A stretch of DNA of 64,000 bases, taken from contig NC_090261.1 of NCBI RefSeq assembly GCF_037325665.1, positions 63,296,262 through 63,360,261 on the forward strand, given 5' to 3'. This document shows positions 1 through 30,177 of this stretch, piece by piece (position 1 is the first letter of the stretch; the number at the start of each line of letters is the position of its first letter). The notes beneath the pieces are model-generated. The model was given only the letters and a program-made list of their open reading frames with translations, was not told where the DNA came from and searched no databases. A program made the position numbers and the translations under genes. Origin of the DNA: Littorina saxatilis. Its lineage: Eukaryota; Mollusca; Gastropoda; Littorinimorpha; Littorinidae.

Positions 1-71
1 CTTCAATTTATCTGCCTCGACTGCAGGACATTTTCAGTAAAATACACGTAAGTACAGTATGTAGGATAAAC

Positions 72-218
72 AGAATACTACATGGCTTGCTGTTTCGTAC
101 CAGATTTACACTCGTTGCTTTTTCAAATAGTGACAGCTCGCTTTTGCTCGCAGTTCAATATTTTAAAAAACAAAACTCGTGCAAATCTGGTACGACACAG
201 CAAGCCATGTAGTATTCT
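72..218. mobile_element. Foldback MITE (palindromic element)
   Basis: Inverted arms of about 45 bp at 72-118 and 172-218. The left arm starts agaatactacatggcttgct and the right arm is its complement with a few mismatches; a ~50-bp loop separates them. This is the layout of a small hairpin MITE; family unknown. Confidence 0.7.
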
Positions 219-224
219 CTATAT

Positions 225-640
225 ATGCACTGTGTCTACGTGTGTAAACATGTATATATGCACTGTGTCTACGTGTGTAAACATGTATGTGCACTGTGTC
301 TACGTGTGTAAACATGTATATATGCACTGTGTCTACGTGTAAACATGTATATATGCACTGTGTCTACGTGTGTAAACATGTATATATGCACTGTGTCTAC
401 GTGTAAACATGTATATATGCACTGTGTCTACGTGTGTAAACATGTATATATGCACTGTGTCTACGTGTAAACATGTATGTGCACTGTGTCTACGTGTGTA
501 AACATGTATATATGCACTGTGTCTACGTGTGTAAACATGTATATATGCACTGTGTCTACGTGTAAACATGTATATATGCACTGTGTCAACGTGTGTAAAC
601 ATGTATATATGCACCGTGTCTACGTGTGTTCAGTTCTGTA
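225..640. repeat. Minisatellite, 29-33 bp unit
   Basis: About 13 copies with core tgtgtctacgtgtgtaaaca, differing in length by loss of tgtg or tata. Confidence 0.9.
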
Positions 641-799
641 TGCACCAGGGCTGATCAGAATGTGAGTGTGACAGTGCAGATTAATTCTATCACTATCATG
701 TAGCTAGTCAACCTCAGCGTTAAAACAAATATGTGGGAATGTTCAGCAAAAAAGAAACGACTAATTATTTTTCTGTTCGTGTTTACAAAAGCTGTTTTA

Positions 800-1398
800 T
801 TTTTGTGAAAGCCTTATTATTTGTGTGTTTATGTGAAAGCGTCATTGTTTGTGTGATACATTATTTTTGTGAGACATTATTTGTGTGATTGTGTGAAATA
901 TTATGTTTCATTTAACATTGTTTGTGTGAAACATTAGTTGTGTGAAACATTGTTTGTGTGAGACATTGTTTGTGTGAGACGTTGTTTGTGTGAGACATTG
1001 TTTGTGTGAGACATTATTTGTGTGAAACATTGTTTGTGTGAGACATTTTGTGCGTGATTGTGTGAGACATTGTTTGTGTGAAACATTGTTTGTGTGAAAC
1101 ATTATTGATGTGAAACATTGTTTGTGTGAAACATTGTTGGTGTGAAACATTATTGGTGTGAAACATATATTGTTTGTGTGAAACATTGTTTGTGTGAAAC
1201 ATATATTGTTTGTGTGAAACATTGTTTGTGTGAAACATTGTTTGTGTGAAACATTGTTTGTGTGAAACATTATTTGTGTGAAACATTGTTGGTGTGAAAC
1301 ATTGTTGGTGTAAAACATTGTTGGTGTGAAACATTGTTGGTGTGAAACATTGTTGGTGTCAAACATTGTTGGTGTCAAACATTGTTTGTGTGTTTGCA
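800..1398. repeat. Minisatellite, 17-bp unit, running into a GALNT2 acceptor
   Basis: Roughly 30-35 copies of gtgtgaaacattgtttg-type units. The last one reads cattgtttgtgtgtttgcag and becomes the splice acceptor at 1399. Confidence 0.9.
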
Positions 1399-1399
1399 G

Positions 1400-18555
<17,156 letters not shown>

Positions 18556-18950
18556 CAGCCAGTCACACACACAGCGATGGTCGTTCTCTCTCAACAAAAC
18601 GTAACAGCCAGTCGCACACACAGCGATGGTCGTTCTCTCTCAACAAAACGTAACAGCCAGTCACACACACAGCGATGGTCGTTCTCTCTCAACAAAACGT
18701 AACAGCCAGTCGCACACACAGCGATGGTCGTTCTCTCTCAACAAAACGTAACAGCCAGTCGCACACACAGCGATGGTCGTTCTCTCTCAACAAAACGTAA
18801 CAGCCAGTCGCACACACAGCGATGGTCGTTCTCTCTCAACAAAACGTAACAGCCAGTCGCACACACAGCGATGGTCGTTCTCTCTCAACAAAACGTAACA
18901 GCCAGTCGCACACACAGCGATGGTCGTTCTCTCTCAACAAAACGTAACAC

Positions 18951-19315
18951 CCCGACCCTTAGCAGTGCTAAAATGAAATAAGATGTTGTCCAGTAAATGG
19001 GACTTTGAGGACTTTGAGGACTTTGTCAACCAGAGATACATAACACTGTCTCCTTTCATACAGCTCACACCACTATTCAAAAGTCACAATATATTGTACT
19101 GTCAAAAAACATCACAGTCTCTTTTTTTTTTTTGGGGGGGGGGGGGGGGGGACAATAACGACAGGACTTTCAAACAGACGCAAAATATTGTACTGTGAAT
19201 GAAGCATTACACTGGTTTTTTTGGACAAATAATAACAGGAATTTCAAACAGACACAAAATATAAAACTGTCAGACTTAAAATTCAGATGACTGTCCCAGA
19301 GTGTGATGAGGTGCA
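18951..19315. other. GALNT2 downstream sequence, no gene seen
   Basis: AT-rich sequence with a (T)n(G)n run at about 19121-19150 and a two-fold diverged repeat (caaacagacgcaaaatat). Probably 3' UTR. Confidence 0.5.
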
Positions 19316-19732
19316 GTTCCGTTTAGTTATGATGTTTTTATCCCTGGCATGTAGAAGTGGAAACCGTTTAGTTATGATGTTTTTATCCCTGGCATGTAGA
19401 AGTGGAAACCGTTTAGTTATGATGTTTTTATCCCTGGCGTGTAGAAGTGGAAACCGTTTAGTTATGATGTTTTTATCCCTGGCATGTACAAGTGGAAACC
19501 GTTTAGTTATGATGTTTTTATCCCTGGCATGTACAAGTGGAAACCGTTTAGTTATGATGTTTTTATCCCTGGCATGTAGAAGTGGAAACCGTTTAGTTAT
19601 GATGTTTTTATCCCTGGCATGTACAAGTGGAAACCGTTTAGTTATGATGTTTTTATCCCTGGCATGTACAAGTGGAAACCGTTTAGTTATGATGTTTTTA
19701 TCCCTGGCATGTACAAGTGGAAACCGTTTTGC
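19316..19732. repeat. Minisatellite, 45-bp unit
   Basis: Nine copies with core tagttatgatgtttttatcc, varying only at tagaag/tacaag. Being 15 codons and stop-free, it makes ORFs of about 150 codons on both strands, taken as incidental. Confidence 0.92.
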
Positions 19733-19784
19733 CAAAAACCACTCCTAAAAGACACTGCTGCTGTTACACCTATTGTTTGTGATG

Positions 19785-19900
19785 TCAGAGGTTTGTGATG
19801 TCACATGTTTGTGATGTCACATGTTTGTGATGTCAGAGGTTTGTGATGTCACATGTTTGTGATGTCACATGTTTGTGATGTCAGATGCTTGTGATGACAG
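19785..19900. repeat. Short minisatellite, ~16-bp unit
   Basis: About seven copies of gtttgtgatgtcacat or gtttgtgatgtcagag. Confidence 0.85.
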
Positions 19901-20119
19901 TTGAGTTACATTATGTAATTGTTATTCACGCCTTGCTGTTATGTAAGCCTGTAGACATCAGGAAATCATGAGGCAATAATATGCATGTGTGTTGTCTGAC
20001 TCAACTCAGTTGTTCTCCATCTAGCTTTGTGTGTTCTCTGACTCAACTTGTTTAAGAAAAGAAGATTGTGTGAGGTGATTTTGTTTCCTGGTGACCAACG
20101 TGCAAGGTGCTGATAGGGG

Positions 20120-22393
20120 CGTTGTCTAAAGCGGATGCCTTACTGCATGTACTGGGTGGTATTAGACTGCTAATGTCAACACTGGTAGGATATGAACTGC
20201 TGGCTGAAACAGATGGAGGCGTTGTCTAAAGCGGATGCCTTACTGCATGTACTGGGTGGTATTAGACTGCTAATGTCAAAACTGGTAGGATATGAACTGC
20301 TGGCTGAAACAGATGGAGGCGTTGTCTAAAGCGGATGCCTTACTGCATGTACTGGGTGGTATTAGACTGCTAATGTCAACACTGGTAGGATATGAACTGC
20401 TGGCTGAAACAGATGGAGGCGTTGTCTAAAGCGGATGCCTTACTGCATGTACTGGGTGGTATTAGACTGCTAATGTCAACACTGGTAGGATATGAACTGC
20501 TGGCTGAAACAGATGGAGGCGTTGTCTAAAGCGGATGCCTTACTGCATGTACTGGGTGGTATTAGACTGCTAATGTCAAAACTGGTAGGATATGAACTGC
20601 TGGCTGAAACAGATAGGGGCGTTGTTTAAAGCGGATGCCTTACTGCATGTACTGGGTGGTATTAGACTGCTAATGTCAACACTGGTAGGATATGAACTGC
20701 TGGCTGAAACAGATAGGGGCGTTGTTTAAAGCGGATGTCTTACTGCATGTACTGGGTGGTATTAGACTGCTAATGTCAAAACTGGTAGGATATGAACTGC
20801 TGGCTGAAACAGATGGAGGCGTTGTCTAAAGCGGATGCCTTACTGCATGTACTGGGTGGTATTAGACTGCTAATGTCAAAACTGGTAGGATATGAACTGC
20901 TGGCTGAAACAGATAGAGGCGTTGTTTAAAGCGGATGCCTTACTGCATGTACTGGGTGGTATTAGACTGCTAATGTCAAAACTGGTAGGATATGAACTGC
21001 TGGCTGAAACAGATGGAGGCGTTGTCTAAAGCGGATGCCTTACTGCATGTACTGGGTGGTATTAGACTGCTAATGTCAACACTGGTAGGATATGAACTGC
21101 TGGCTGAAACAGATAGAGGCGTTGTCTAAAGCGGATGCCTTACTGCATGTACTGGGTGGTATTAGACTGCTAATGTCAACACTGGTAGGATATGAACTGC
21201 TGGCTGAAACAGATGGAGGCGTTGTTTAAAGCGGATGCCTTACTGCATGTACTGGGTGGTATTAGACTGCTAATGTCAACACTGGTAGGATATGAACTGC
21301 TGGCTGAAACAGATGGAGGCGTTGTCTAAAGCGGATGCCTTACTGCATGTACTGGGTGGTATTAGACTGCTAATGTCAACACTGGTAGGATATGAACTGC
21401 TGGCTGAAACAGATAGAGGCGTTGTCTAAAGCGGATGTCTTACTGCATGTACTGGGTGGTATTAGACTGCTAATGTCAAAACTGGTAGGATATGAACTGC
21501 TGGCTGAAACAGATGGAGGCGTTGTCTAAAGCGGATGCCTTACTGCATGTACTGGGTGGTATTAGACTGCTAATGTCAAAACTGGTAGGATATGAACTGC
21601 TGGCTGAAACAGATGGAGGCGTTGTCTAAAGCGGATGCCTTACTGCATGTACTGGGTGGTATTAGACTGCTAATGTCAACACTGGTAGGATATGAACTGC
21701 TGGCTGAAACAGATGGAGGCGTTGTCTAAAGCGGATGCCTTACTGCATGTACTGGGTGGTATTAGACTGCTAATGTCAACACTGGTAGGATATGAACTGC
21801 TGGCTGAAACAGATGGAGGCGTTGTCTAAAGCGGATGCCTTACTGCATGTACTGGGTGGTATTAGACTGCTAATGTCAACACTGGTAGGATATGAACTGC
21901 TGGCTGAAACAGATGGAGGCGTTGTCTAAAGCGGATGACTTACTGCATGTACTGGGTGGTATTAGACTGCTAATGTCAACACTGGTAGGATATGAACTGC
22001 TGGCTGAAACAGATGGAGGCGTTGTCTAAAGCGGATGCCTTACTGCATGTACTGGGTGGTATTAGACTGCTAATGTCAACACTGGTAGGATATGAACTGC
22101 TGGCTGAAACAGATGGAGGCGTTGTCTAAAGCGGATGTCTTACTGCATGTACTGGGTGGTATTAGACTGCTAATGTCAACACTGGTAGGATATGAACTGC
22201 TGGCTGAAACAGATAGAGGCGTTGTCTAAAGCGGATGCCTTACTGCATGTACTGGGTGGTATTAGACTGCTAATGTCAACACTGGTAGGATATGAACTGC
22301 TGGCTGAAACAGATAGAGGCGTTGTCTAAAGCGGATGCCTTACTGCATGTACTGGGTGGTATTAGACTGCTAATGTCAAAACTGGTAGGATGT
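20120..22393. repeat. Minisatellite, 100-bp unit, about 23 copies
   Basis: Core gcggatgccttactgcatgt, then actgggtggtattagactgc. The 100-bp spacing is exact, and a few variant sites (tcaacac/tcaaaac, tggagg/tagagg/tagggg) are mixed among copies. Confidence 0.95.
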
Positions 22394-22636
22394 ATACTGC
22401 TGGCTCAAAAAAAAAAAAAAAAGTATTTTTTTTTTAGATAGGACTGATGCAACTGTTGACATGAATCACAATGAATGACATGACACAACATGACGTGTCT
22501 CAGGCATGCTGTGACACACACACTGTGATAGTGTCGCTTCTGCCGTATCTGATTTTGTCACACATGCAATGTCTGAGGATGGTGAGAAAATCAAAAGCGT
22601 AAGGGAGTGGTGCCATAAGTGTCTTTTTCCTTAAAA

Positions 22637-23147
22637 TCAATCAATCAATCAATATGAGGCTTATATCGCGCGTATTCCGTGGGTACAGTTCTAAGCGCAG
22701 GGATTTTTTTCTTCTTTTTTATGCAATTTATATCGCGCACATATTCAAGGCGCAGGGATTTATTTATGCCGTGTGAGATGGATTTTTTTTACACAATACA
22801 TCACGCATTCACATCGGCCAGCAGATCGCAGCCATTTCGGCGCATATCCTACTTTTCACGGCCTATTATTCCAAGTCACACGGGTATTTTGGTGGACATT
22901 TTTATCTATGCCTATACAATTTTGCCAGGAAAGACCCTTTTGTCAATCGTGGGATCTTTAACGTGCACACCCAAATGTAGTGTATACGGAAGGGACCTCG
23001 GTTTTTCGTCTCATCCGAAAGACTAGCACTTGAACCCACCACCTGGGTTAGGAAAGGGGGGAGAAAATTGCTAACGCCCTGACCCAGGGTCGAACTCGCA
23101 ACCTCTCGCTTCCGAGCGCAAGTGCGTTACCACTCGGCCACCCAGTC
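22637..23147 (-). mobile_element. tRNA-derived SINE, same family as 4857-5391
   Basis: Near-identical to the copy in the LINE: tRNA-like head at the right end, the same central domain, and a (ATTG)n tail at the left. A target duplication was not evident. Confidence 0.85.
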
Positions 23148-23965
23148 ACAGGTCACAGGTCACAGCTATGCAACAAAAAAGGGCCAGTGTTTTTTTCCGT
23201 AATCCTAGCTAGCATGCAGTGTTGGTGATAAGTTTGTTTCATACTCCGGTCCTGACTACACCAGAGTAACATGAAATGTGTGATTTGGTTTGTACCGTAC
23301 AATGTGTGATATAGTGCGTATCATATTCAGGTACTGACAACACAAGAGTAGCAATGAAGTGTGCGCGAGGCGTGACGGCTTTGTGTTGAACTGTTGCTGA
23401 AGCTGAGTGAGAGTGTCAGGGTAACAGCTGTCATTGTAGATTGTCAATACTGTGCATTCACATCTCTAGTCAAGGGCAAGAGAAAGGGATTCGAGGGAAG
23501 GTGTTGGGGGTGGGAAGGGGGAGGGGGGGCCTTTTGTTCTGTCTCATAGATCTGTCTTCGTTCTAAGCCGTCTTAGCATCTAGGGCCCTTAGTCTTTGAA
23601 AATAGCTGAATCCAAAGAGCTTGATAGATACTTGAGGCCATATAAGTTAGTTCTTTGAGATGCGTCATGCATTCTTGTTTTTGTTGTGGCCGCGCTGCCA
23701 TCATGCAGCTACTGTGAACGCTGCAGTCCATGTTCATTGTTAACATGTTTCAACAGCCTCCATTTTAATCATGTGCTGTTTTTGTGTGAACCAGGGATTG
23801 AAAAGTGATTTTTGTTAAAGGAAATGTGTAGCAAGTAAATTGAATTGCAGGAAATGTTTTACGCAAATAGTTTTTGTCTAGCCAGCTAGTCCACTTGTTA
23901 TTTTTTTCAAGTAAGACTTTATTTTTAAAGTCCCTTTTGACTTTTTGTCTCAACTGACCCAAACT
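23148..23965. other. Unique intergenic sequence
   Basis: Contains a G-rich stretch near 23500-23530. No ORF with family resemblance was seen on either strand. Confidence 0.5.
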
Positions 23966-24552
23966 TCTGACAACGCTGAAAGGTTTAACCTTGCAGTGTC
24001 CATGTTACTGTTACGCTTATTGTTTGTACTTGTGACAACGCTGAAAGGTTTAACCTTGCAGTGTCCATGTTACTGTTACGCTTATTGTTTGTACTTGTGA
24101 CAACGCTGAAAGGTTTAACCTTGCAGTGTCCATGTTACTGTTACGCTTATTGTTTGTACTTGTGACAACGCTGAAAGGTTTAACCTTGCAGTGTCCATGT
24201 TACTGTTACGCTTATTGTTTGTACTTGTGACAACGCTGAAAGGTTTAATCTTGCAGTGTCCATGTTACTGTTACGCTTATTGTTTGTACTTGTGACAACG
24301 CTGAAAGGTTTAACCTTGCAGTGTCCATGTTACTGTTACGCTTATTGTTTGTACTTGTGACAACGCTGAAAGGTTTAACCTTGCAGTGTCCATGTTACTG
24401 TTACGCTTATTGTTTGTACTTGTGACAACGCTGAAAGGTTTAACCTTGCAGTGTCCATGTTACTGTTACGCTTATTGTTTGTACTTGTGACAACGCTGAA
24501 AGGTTTAACCTTGCAGTGTCCATGTTACTGTTACGCTTATTGTTTGTACTTG
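23966..24552. repeat. Minisatellite, 65-bp unit
   Basis: Nine nearly identical copies with core tgacaacgctgaaaggttta and ccttgcagtgtccatg. Confidence 0.93.
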
Positions 24553-24555
24553 TTA

Positions 24556-24745
24556 TCCCACAATTAACGCACTGTTTTGACGTGGTCACTTAATTACTTA
24601 TGGGAGAAAGAGTAACCTCTATGGTTTGTGTTTGTTACCCCGAGTTAACGCACTGTTTTGACGTGGTCACTTAATTACTTATGGGAGAAAGAGTAACCTC
24701 TATGGTTTGTGTTTGTTACCCCGAGTTAACACACTGTTTTGACGT
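24556..24745. repeat. Minisatellite, 81-bp unit
   Basis: About 2.3 copies with core gcactgttttgacgtggtca and tatgggagaaagagtaacc. Confidence 0.88.
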
Positions 24746-26313
24746 GGTCACGAGACGTGGTCACTTTCAGAGGGAAAGATATAACGAGTGTTGCAGTGTC
24801 AGCATTGTGCACGCTTCATTCAAGTCATAACCTGTTGAACTTGGATTCCCTGTATAGTCATGTGATTTTTACACTGGAAATAATTTACACTGGATATAAT
24901 TATATCAACTCAAGGACTTAAAATGGAAATAATTATGCCAATTCTAGGGTTTACACTTGAAATGAATATACCCAATTTAGGGAAGTGGTTAATAATGTTT
25001 CATGCATTTTTTAAATTGTTTGTATGATTGCGTGATCCAAATTGTTGTTCACGACATACATTATTGATTTCTTTGATTGGTGAGAAAGCTGTATGTATGG
25101 ATTGCAGCTTACCTTCCTGTTGACATGAAGTTAATTTTTTTGTTTTTCTCTTCTGCTGTAGCTGATGCTGTACAAGCCACTAGTCTACAACTCTGTAATT
25201 GTGCAAGTGTTCTGTGATTCTCATGTACATTCACTGCCATGCATGTTTTTTTATTCTCATAAAATTTGTGAAAGATTCCTTTACCTAAAGTGCTTTTTGT
25301 TTTGTGAAAACTTGACCACACAAATTAACGTTGTTGCTTGTGGCTATGTTTGCATGAACTCATAGCGTATCAAAAAGGACAAAAAAAGAAAAAAATTGTC
25401 ACCAATGTTTTTATCAAAGTTCTGCAGAAGTAAAACTGTTCATTACAGAACTACCTGTATAGTATCGTTCAGCAAGATAGGGCAATACTCGCGTCTTCCT
25501 GTACTTTTTGTTGTTTGTTTGCTAAACAAGGTCTTGTCAAAAGGCAAAAGTTAATATGGCAGTGTTCAGATTATTCACAATGGTGCACATGCATGTAAAT
25601 GCAGTTCAGAATTAAAAGTTCTCTGAAGAAAAAATGTAGTGTAGCAATGTTGATTACAAATCCACTGCTGTCCTTCAGGGCCATAGCTGTGTGGATGTCT
25701 TCCATGTCACTGCCATCTTTAACGCTATATGTACCGAAATGCTTCACAAAATATGAATCAAGTTCATAATCACTGCCATTTTGATAGTACGTACCATGTA
25801 TCGTTTTCTGCTCCATCCAGTGAATAGATGTTATGATCACTAAGAAGTCCAAAACAATTTTAATGATTTAACCAACATGTCTGTTTGGAATCAGGGTCTA
25901 GGTTTTGCTTGTAATGGTTTATATTGCATCCCAAGATCTCATCAGTAACAAAATCCAGATGTATTCCTGTTGTCACTAGTAACCCGAACCTAGAGTGTCC
26001 TTGCTGACCTGAAACCAGGCTACGTCTGCTGAATATTAAGAAGTTAGATTTGAGGCTACGTCTGCTGAATATTAAGAAGTTGGATTTGAGGCTTCGGTGG
26101 CTGATAATGAGTCGGATACGAGAATTCACGACGTCACCATCAAAGTTGTTATCATCAATAGTACTGTGGGTGCATTATTTGGGAAATGACTCGGACAGCT
26201 GTATCGGTCAAGTATTTAAATCCCTATTACAGCTCTACATGAACTGGTTTTTAATTGCAGGGGGGAAGGTCGCATGTACATGTAAGTATCCCCAACAAGC
26301 TTTGAAGAACATT
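24746..26313. other. Unique AT-rich intergenic sequence
   Basis: Nothing recognisable beyond a short three-fold repeat (gaggctacgtctgctgaata) at about 26000-26095. Short ORFs have no family features. Confidence 0.5.
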
Positions 26314-26326
26314 AAAATGAAATAAA

Positions 26327-26691
26327 CCCCCCGCGGGTTAGGGGGAAGAATTTACCCGATGCTCCCCATCATGTCGTAAGAGGCGACTAACGGATTTTGT
26401 TTCTCCTTTTACCCTTGTTAAGTGTTTCTTGTATAGAATATAGTCAATTTTTGTAAAGATTTTAGTCAAGCAGTATGTAAAAAATGTTAAGTCCTTTGTA
26501 CTGGAAACTTGCATTCTCCCAGTAAGGTAATATATTGTACTACGTTGCAAGCCCCTGGAGCAAATTTTTGATTAGTGCTTTTGTGAACAAGAAACAATTG
26601 ACAAGTGGCTCTATCCCATCTTCCCCCTTTCCCCGTCGCGATATAACCCTTCGTGGTTGAAAACGACGTTAAACACCAAATAAAGAAAAGA
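26327..26691 (+). mobile_element. SINE-like element with 13-bp target duplication
   Basis: Starts ccccccgcgggttaggggg, continues with gtcgtaagaggcgactaacg, and ends aaacgacgttaaacacc with an A-rich aataaagaaaag tail. AAAATGAAATAAA flanks it at 26314-26326 and 26692-26704. I recall this as a common repeat in gastropod genomes, but I cannot assign the family. Confidence 0.75.
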
Positions 26692-26704
26692 AAAATGAAA
26701 TAAA

Positions 26705-27299
26705 AATGACGTTAGTCATGGTCATCTATTACAAAAGTTGTCTGAATTGGATGAATACACCTCTTATTTGGTAAATGCAGGTGTTTTCATATGTAATGAA
26801 AAAACCATTGTGCACTATAGTCAGACATGTCACCCTGTCTTCCACATCTTGTCTGTGCATGCGTGTGTCATTGTCTTGTTTAGCTTCATGCTGGTTGTTC
26901 TTTTCCAAATTGTTTCCTGTTCGTGTTTTGGGTTTGGCCTGGAGATGGTGATTATAATGGTCAGCTCTGTTATGTAGTTGTTTCCCTTTGTCCACAAGTA
27001 TGGTACCCATGCGCTATCGTGGCTCCATGTCTACAGTAGTGATGCGCAGGAAGATACTTGCTAGCAGTCATGTTCCCACAGAGCTAGCGATAATTGAGGA
27101 TTACCTGTTCCAACGGATCTATTAGTGCTTGTCCAATTTGGTTGCATAGTTAATGGTTTTGCAGGTCAGGAAAAGGATGAGTTTTAAGTTTTTTATAACT
27201 TGGGAAGCAGGTGCTTCAGCTGTGCACACAGGTGTGACCCTAAACACTGGACCCTTACCCTGTCTTACCCTATCTTACAGTGTGCAGCTGCACATAATA
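26705..27299. other. Unique intergenic sequence
   Basis: No gene, element or long repeat recognised. Confidence 0.45.
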
Positions 27300-27476
27300 T
27301 TGTTTGTCAAGTGATGGTTACTATGGGTTTGTCAAGTGATGGTTACTATGGGTTTGTCAAGTGATGGTTACTATGGGTTTGTCAAGTGATGGTTACTATG
27401 GGTTTGTCAAGTGATGGTTACTATGGGTTTGTCAAGTGATGGTTGCTATGGGTTTGTCAAGTGATGGTTACTATGG
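27300..27476. repeat. Minisatellite, 25-bp unit
   Basis: Seven copies of gtttgtcaagtgatggttac plus tatgg. Confidence 0.93.
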
Positions 27477-27551
27477 GAAATTGAGCTGTTTCCCGGATCC
27501 AAGACTGGTGTTGAAGCTTGCCTGTGGCTGTTCGTCTTCTCTGCACATTGG

Positions 27552-27741
27552 ATGGAAGCAAGTTGTACAGATGTGATGATGATGACGATGACGATGATGA
27601 TGAAGATAGATGGAAGCAAGTTGTACAGATGTGATGATGATGACGATGACGATGATGATGATAGATGGAAGCAAGTTGTACAGATGTGATGATGATGACG
27701 ATGATGATGAAGATAGATGGAAGCAAGTTGTACAGATGTAT
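27552..27741. repeat. Minisatellite with (GAT/GAC)n
   Basis: Four copies of agatggaagcaagttgtaca followed by a variable gatgatgacgatgatga stretch. Confidence 0.88.
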
Positions 27742-28559
27742 TCTCTGGTTACGGGCGCGTGAATGGTGGGGGGTCACTGGTACTGGGTGTGCTTTTATCT
27801 CAATGATAAAGAAAAAAATGAATAGCTATAATCTAGTTTTACTGTCATTTTTGTGTGCAGACTTTTTATTTTTGTTTGGCACAGCATTTTTATTCCACTG
27901 CAGAACATTATTTTTTATTTAACTGAAATGAAATGGTGGGAAGGGGAAACAAGTATTGTAGCTTTAAATGAGTCTGTAGTGAACATCAGGGAATGAATGA
28001 ATGAACGAACCAGTGGATGAGTGGATGAAGGAATCAATGGATTTTGAGCAATTAAACTGTGTGAATCACTGCAGCTGGTGAAGAAAAATAATTGACAGTT
28101 AATCGTTGTTGTTTTTGTTCATGCATTGCCTTTGTGTGAATGTGTGTGTGTGACGTTTGATTTGTGAGCGCGTTCTGGTAGCACTGTGTGCAGATGCCGA
28201 AGTATAGCATGTGTTGTGTGTGACGCAGTCTTGTGCTTACCTGTGACCACACGTGTATTGTGTATGATTGTGGTGGCGGGCGATTGGTAAACACATAACA
28301 TGACAGCGCTCACACACATTCGTCGTGTGTTTACCTGTGATCATATATAATATATTGTGTGTGCAGCAGTCAGGTATTTACCTGTGTTCACTCATGTATT
28401 GTGTGTTGCACTGTCAGATGTTTACCTGTGATGTTGGCTTGTCTGTGTTATGCTGTGCGTGACAGGATGTGTACTGTGTTACACCGACATGGCTTGCACT
28501 GTCAAATGCAATCACGTGCACACAGCATGTACTGCGGCTCAACTGTGATTCTTTCCATC

Positions 28560-28640
28560 AGAGCTTGTTGAAAAACTAGTTGACTAGTCCTTCCATCAGA
28601 GCTTGTTGAAAAACTAGTTGACTAGTCCTTCCATGTTTAC
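28560..28640. repeat. Two-copy direct repeat, ~38 bp
   Basis: Two copies with core ccatcagagcttgttgaaaa then actagttgactagt. Confidence 0.85.
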
Positions 28641-28689
28641 TGCTTTTGTCTCGGCATATTTGCTTGTTTGATATGGTGCAGATGTAACC

Positions 28690-28695
28690 AATAAA
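28690..28695 (+). promoter_or_regulatory. Candidate polyadenylation signal (plus strand)
   Basis: AATAAA followed by tgctgtgtttgactgtttttt-like T/G-rich sequence. It lies 10 kb past the GALNT2 stop, so it may be a distal GALNT2 end or chance. Confidence 0.2.
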
Positions 28696-28759
28696 CAGGG
28701 AACTTTTCATGCTGTGTTTGACTGTTTTTTACTGGGTCACAAAGACTTTTTGTTGCTCA

Positions 28760-28885
28760 CTTGCACACACACACACACACATACACACAAACTCTCACAC
28801 ACCACACACATACACACTCTCACATAAACATACACTGCGCACATGCAAACACACACCCACCCACACACATGTACACACACACACA
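28760..28885. repeat. CA-rich simple repeat
   Basis: Interrupted (CA)n tract. Confidence 0.85.
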
Positions 28886-28976
28886 GTTCTGATACGAGCT
28901 TTGCATTTTAATTATCTTGACTGAAACACAGACATGTTGGAACTGTGGAAAGAAACATGGCATGACAGTGAAGAAA

Positions 28977-29085
28977 AAGCACTCACACAAAATATACATA
29001 CACAGGTATTTGATTCATACACCAGTGGCTGGCACTCACACAAAATATACATACACAGGTATTTGATTCATACACCAGTGGCTGG
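28977..29085. repeat. Two-copy direct repeat, ~54 bp
   Basis: Two copies with core cactcacacaaaatatacat and caggtatttgattcatac. Confidence 0.85.
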
Positions 29086-29787
29086 CTCCTCAGTTCTCAC
29101 CCCCCCCCTCCCCCCTTTTTCAGGGTCTACTGGTGGGTGTGCCTGGTGACAGTTAAATCAGGTGCACTTCCAGCTAGCAAGTGAAATGCTGTTTCCTCTC
29201 TCACACACAATACTGATAGTTGACAGTTATACACACGGGCGTCATGTACACAGGCAAGAACACAAAGAGACAGTCATCAGGGAAAGCTTGTTTTAGTAAG
29301 AAAGAAAAAGATCAATAGCAAACTTACAGCAAACGTTGGTATCGGACATAACTAAGTTACTTGACTGCTAGAGGCTAAGCCTTACCACACATGGAGCCAT
29401 GGTGTCACGGACGCTAACAACTCTCTGTGTTCAACATCAACTTAATAAAACAACCGTCTTTGGTTCTACGCTCTAATAGGACAAAAAGTACAACAGAGGA
29501 GTTCCCACAGTGGCAAACTGTGTGGTCATCTTTTAATGCCCAGTGTTTTACAAAGACAACCTTGTTTCAGTGTTTGCTGTGCAGCATTTACCTTACCTAG
29601 CATAGAGTGTTATAGAGTGTTGGACTTGATCAAGTGATCATATTCCGTCATTAATCTTCAACGCTCTGTCAGTGTCAAGAACCAAGACAAAGCTGAAGGC
29701 AGAGACCACTTGGCTGTCCAATCAGCCCTATGTAGACATAGTGTCTGGTATGTCAGGCAAGGGGATATTGAAGCATGACAAACCTCC

Positions 29788-30177
29788 ACCACAGGACTAT
29801 GAACCACTGACATACAGCATGGACACAAACACCACAGGACTATGAACCACTGACATACAGCATGGACACAAACACCACAGGACTATGAACCACTGACATA
29901 CAGCATGGACACAAACACCACAGGACTATGAACCACTGACATACAGCATGAACACAAACACCACAGGACTATGAACCACTGACATACAGCATGGACACAA
30001 ACACCACAGGACTATGAACCACTGACATACAGCATGGACACAAACACCACAGGACTATGAACCACTGACATACAGCATGGACACAAACACCACAGGACTA
30101 TGAACCACTGACATACAGCATGGACACAAACACCACAGGACTATGAACCACTGACATACAGCATGGACACAAACACG
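29788..30177. repeat. Minisatellite, 43-bp unit
   Basis: Nine copies with core ccacaggactatgaaccact and catacagcatggacac. Confidence 0.93.

Larger units (their letters stand above)
27745..29787. other. Intergenic sequence with small repeats
   Basis: Apart from the listed short repeats and CA tracts, only a loose (gaatgaat/gatgagt)n patch near 27990-28030 and TG-rich stretches are seen. Confidence 0.45.

Noticed and set aside
19283-19748. ORFs of about 150 codons on both strands
   Set aside because: The 45-bp array is a multiple of three and stop-free on both strands; no family resemblance.
23050-23147. tRNA gene on the minus strand
   Set aside because: Box A- and B-like sequence is the head of a SINE; the body and (ATTG)n tail follow, and a second copy exists at 4857-5391. 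The same holds for 54840-54910.
25571-26129. Minus-strand ORFs of about 90 codons
   Set aside because: No homology recognised, no start or splice context, and AT-rich intergenic setting.
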